From positions 310,001 to 374,000 of the forward strand of contig PUFA01000288.1 in the NCBI GenBank assembly GCA_003508835.1: 64,000 bases of DNA. Direction: 5' to 3'. Below, in pieces: positions 61,736 through 64,000 of this stretch. Source of the DNA: Eonycteris spelaea. Lineage: Eukaryota > Chordata > Mammalia > Chiroptera > Pteropodidae. A program made the translations under genes and the position numbers. The first letter of the stretch is position 1. Every line of letters begins with the position of its first letter. A model generated the notes under the pieces. That model saw only the letters and a list, made by a program, of their open reading frames with translations, ran no database searches and was not told the DNA's origin.

Positions 61736-62149
61736 TGCCAGCCGGCTAAAGTCAAACAGCACCTAAAAGAGGGGGGAAGCCTAAGGAAAAAAGAAGAAGA
61801 CAGGAAAGCGCTTCGGGAGGGCATACAGTAATGCTGTAGCCTGAGTTTATTTAGCATAGCCCTATTTCTTTTTGAACACAATAGCAAGGCACAGAGTACA
61901 TTATCACAGAAAAGCTGACATTTACATAAGTTCCTATACATCCTTCCCTCAGGGTGCAAACATCCCTGCTTACTGTAAAACATTCCACTATCTTAAAAGG
62001 GTTTCTTTAGGAGGCATACCTCTCCTTCAGGGTCAGTAATGTTTAACTCAAATCCCTGCTTCCTAGAACCATTGTTTAAGCAGTCTCAGCAACTGCTTTA
62101 TGGCTATAAGCTACGTGACTTCTTCAGTGTCTCAAAATGGCTCCCAACA
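61736..62149 (-). mobile_element. Solo LTR, class II (ERVK/IAP-like)
   Basis: On the - strand it starts TGTTGGGAGCC, as the LTR at 19,650 does, and ends GCCGGCTGGCA. A polyadenylation AATAAA is the complement of 61,846-61,851. Flanking 6-mers AATTAG (61,730-61,735) and AGTTAG (62,150-62,155) match at 5 of 6. The left flank is the target duplication of the L1 at 61,496-61,722, so this LTR is younger than that L1. The 83-residue frame inside is spurious. Confidence 0.88.
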
Positions 62150-62189
62150 AGTTAGCAAACAATAAACTGCATAAAGCCAAAATGTGCAA

Positions 62190-62568
62190 TGTGTTTGAGA
62201 TTTAAAACATACGTACAAGTCTTTGTAAAGTTTGGCCGCTCAACAGAGTCTGACTCATGATTAACAGGCGTCCTTTACTGAAAGGCAAACGGTCCAGGGC
62301 GAGGTTCTCTGGTCCCGAGAAAAGGGGTCAGAGAAGTCGCACCTGGGTGGGGTCCAGGCAGGGTTTTAAGGGTCCTGTCCAGGAAGGGAAAGATTCAAAA
62401 AGGCAAAGCATAGCATGGGGCTCTTTCATTGGTGCAGCGATTTGGCGCCACAGCGTGTAGTCCTGGCACCCGCGGATTGGTCTATGGGCTTCAGGTGGCT
62501 AGCAGGTGGGAGCTAGGGGCAGGGACCTGACGTTCCTTGGGGCCTTTTCTGGGAGCACTGGCCTTACA
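62190..62568 (-). mobile_element. 3' LTR of a class I provirus
   Basis: On the - strand it starts TGTAAGGCCAGTGCTCCC at 62,568, right after a purine-rich AAACAGGGTGGGA. It contains 'CACCAATGAAAGAGCC' (CCAAT), a TTAAAA promoter-like stretch and AGTAAAGG as a possible polyadenylation signal. The U5 end is unclear: candidates are near 62,190 and 62,224. The other LTR is outside the window. Confidence 0.78.
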
Positions 62569-62582
62569 TCCCACCCTGTTTG
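62569..62582 (-). promoter_or_regulatory. Polypurine tract of the class I provirus
   Basis: It reads AAACAGGGTGGGA on the - strand, immediately upstream of the LTR start TGTAAGG. Confidence 0.7.
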
Positions 62583-62709
62583 GCGTAATAGGGCGCTGAC
62601 TCAATCTATAGCTACTTCCTTCTGAAAAGCGGCGCTGTTCAGGGAGGTGGGTCTGGCCAGCGCCTCCGGCCCTTGGCTTTGGACATCATCACATTGGTCC
62701 AGGTCCCAT

Positions 62710-62890
62710 TCAGAGATTTGTTGGTAGGTCATCAGCAGCATCTGATGACACACGCATTATGTCTCGTACATGGTCTGTAAGAAATCTCACTAGACAGGGG
62801 GCCATCAGTAGAAGCAATCCTATGGCTGCTATGGGTCTGGCCAGGGGTAGAAGCCAGGTCCCGATAATGGATTGCCACCAACAGGAATTG
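62710..62890 (-). pseudogene. Class I env, transmembrane end only
   Basis: On the - strand the text reads GTWLLPLARPIAAIGLLLL and continues MAPCLVRFLTDHVRD. This is a membrane-spanning segment followed by a short cytoplasmic tail with the Cys placed as in gammaretroviral transmembrane subunits. Everything upstream in env (surface subunit, fusion peptide, ectodomain) is absent. The fragment follows the integrase core directly, in a different frame. No entry function is possible. Confidence 0.75.
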
Positions 62891-64000
62891 GTAGGTTTTA
62901 TAGTGGGGCATGTGGGTGAAATCAATTTGCCAGTCCTGTCCTGGTGGATATCCCTTCATTTGGTGGGTGGGGAGCAGTGGCTTATGTTTGCCTTAGGGAA
63001 AAGTCTTAGAGCATATCAGACAGTGTTTGTGGACCTCTTGTATGGTATCAAATAATTTAGAGGGCCAGAACAGTGGTTCTAAAAATCTGAAGAGAGCTTT
63101 GGGACCGATGTGGAGGGAATTATGAATGTCTGATACCAGCTGAATAGATTGTGCTGAGGGAATCGCCAGTTTACCCTGAACCGAGATCCAGCTGGAGGGG
63201 GTCTCTATTCCTCCTATGGATAGAAGGTGTTCTTTTTCTGTCGGCGAATAATCAGGGACAATTGGAATTTGGAGGAACATTATAGTGGCGATGGGACTGG
63301 TGGAAACCAAATTCCTGGTGGCCTGGTCTGCCTTGGAATTGCCTTGGGAGATAGGATCAGTTGGGGCTTGGTGTCCTTTACAATGTAAAACGGCTGTCTG
63401 CTTTGGGAGTGTTAGAGCCCCTAGTAATTCTTGAGAGGACCATTAATGATGGGAGTGCCTTTTGTGGTAAGCAACCCTCATTCTTTCCAAATTGTTGAAT
63501 GGCTATGTGCTATGCTATAGGCATATTTGGAATCAGTGTAAATATTAACTGATTTATCTTTGGCCAAGGTTAGTGCTCTGATTAAAGCTATCAATTCTGT
63601 CTTTTGGGAAGAAGTCCCCTTGGGGAGTCGGTCAGCCTCCAGGATGTCTGTCAGAGTGACTACCGCATATGCGGCTCTCTGACAAACTTTTGGCCCTTTT
63701 TGAGAGCTCCCATCAGTGAATAAAGTTAAATCTGGGGAAGTTAAGGGAATATTGTAGAGATTTGATGGGCTTTGGGTGATTGAATCTAGCACCTTGACAC
63801 AGAGGTGAGGTTTTTGTTCGGGGTGAGAGGCATCGATCGGTAGGCAAGTAGCTGGATTGAGGGGTTCTGAGCAATGAACTGTGATATCGGGGTTTTTAAG
63901 AAAGAGAAGATGGAATTCTTGGGTCTTGGAGTCATGAGAAATTTAGGAGCGAGAAGGTCTGACACGTGGTCAGGGGAGAATATAGAAATAAGTTGGCACA
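62885..64000 (-). pseudogene. Class I (gammaretrovirus-like) pol pseudogene, RT end to integrase core
   Basis: From the right edge inward on the - strand come the RT connection region (EPLNPATCLP, near 63,850), then RNase H at 63,478-63,792 with TDGSS, TELIAL and YTDSKYAYS holding the acidic catalytic residues. A decayed linker follows, then an integrase zinc-binding region at about 63,000-63,140 with HNSLH and HCLIC. The integrase core start is DWQIDFTHMPHYKTY near 62,900-62,945. Stops follow RNase H and frames shift. The integrase core breaks off shortly after its first catalytic Asp. The rest of pol and gag lie beyond the window. Confidence 0.85.

Noticed and set aside
62257..62460. 67-residue + strand frame near the right edge
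   Set aside because: It lies antisense within a class I LTR and has no known domain.

Overview
The window is AT-rich mammalian intergenic DNA built almost entirely from transposable-element remains. I find no host gene, spliced exon, tRNA, CRISPR array or prokaryotic feature. Every long open frame is either low-complexity or a piece of a decayed LINE-1 (L1), endogenous retrovirus (ERV) or Tigger element. Old placental repeats (L1M, L2, MIR, MER5/MER1-type hAT, Tigger1, MaLR) mark a eutherian mammal. A 5S rRNA-headed SINE at 38,352-38,576 with a perfect 12-bp target duplication, L1 3' ends of a type I associate with bats, and no other young SINE suggest a fruit bat (Pteropodidae). That assignment is an inference.

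Layout. 1-2,294 is the 3' part of an L1. 2.3-20 kb is mostly unassigned sequence with scattered MIR, L2 and hAT pieces. It also holds a 380-bp pyrimidine tract (6.2-6.6 kb), an ERVL-type solo LTR inside an L2 (8,055-8,486) and a young-looking class II solo LTR with an exact 6-bp duplication and a G-run tract (19,650-20,030). 20.8-28 kb is an old, long L1 on the + strand plus further L1 pieces. 29.0-32.8 kb holds a short Tigger derivative and a nearly complete Tigger1 with a broken transposase. 33-44.7 kb is old L1, mainly on the - strand, interrupted by a MaLR LTR, the 5S SINE and a compact 275-bp LTR.

44.7-55.5 kb is a dense retroviral cluster. An L1 was hit by a solo LTR (X1, 6-bp duplication TTTTGT). 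An ERVL-like provirus lacking env (44,756-49,012) then landed exactly at the edge of X1. To the right lie three copies of a second LTR (Y1, Y2, Y3; two - and one +), further X-type LTRs, and two copies of a third LTR (Z1, Z2; opposite orientations). Modules repeat in both orientations, so long hairpins are possible.

55.5-61.5 kb is mostly unassigned, with an L1 ORF2 piece, a MIR and a short L1 3' end with a perfect 16-bp duplication. 61.5-64 kb has another short L1 3' end whose target duplication was hit by a class II solo LTR. Beyond it is the 3' part of a class I (gammaretrovirus-like) provirus on the - strand. There the integrase core joins almost directly to the transmembrane end of env, and the provirus runs off the right edge.

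All retroviral and transposase reading frames seen here carry stops, frameshifts or deletions. Nothing looks able to make a full protein. X, Y, Z and W are labels used only in this annotation.
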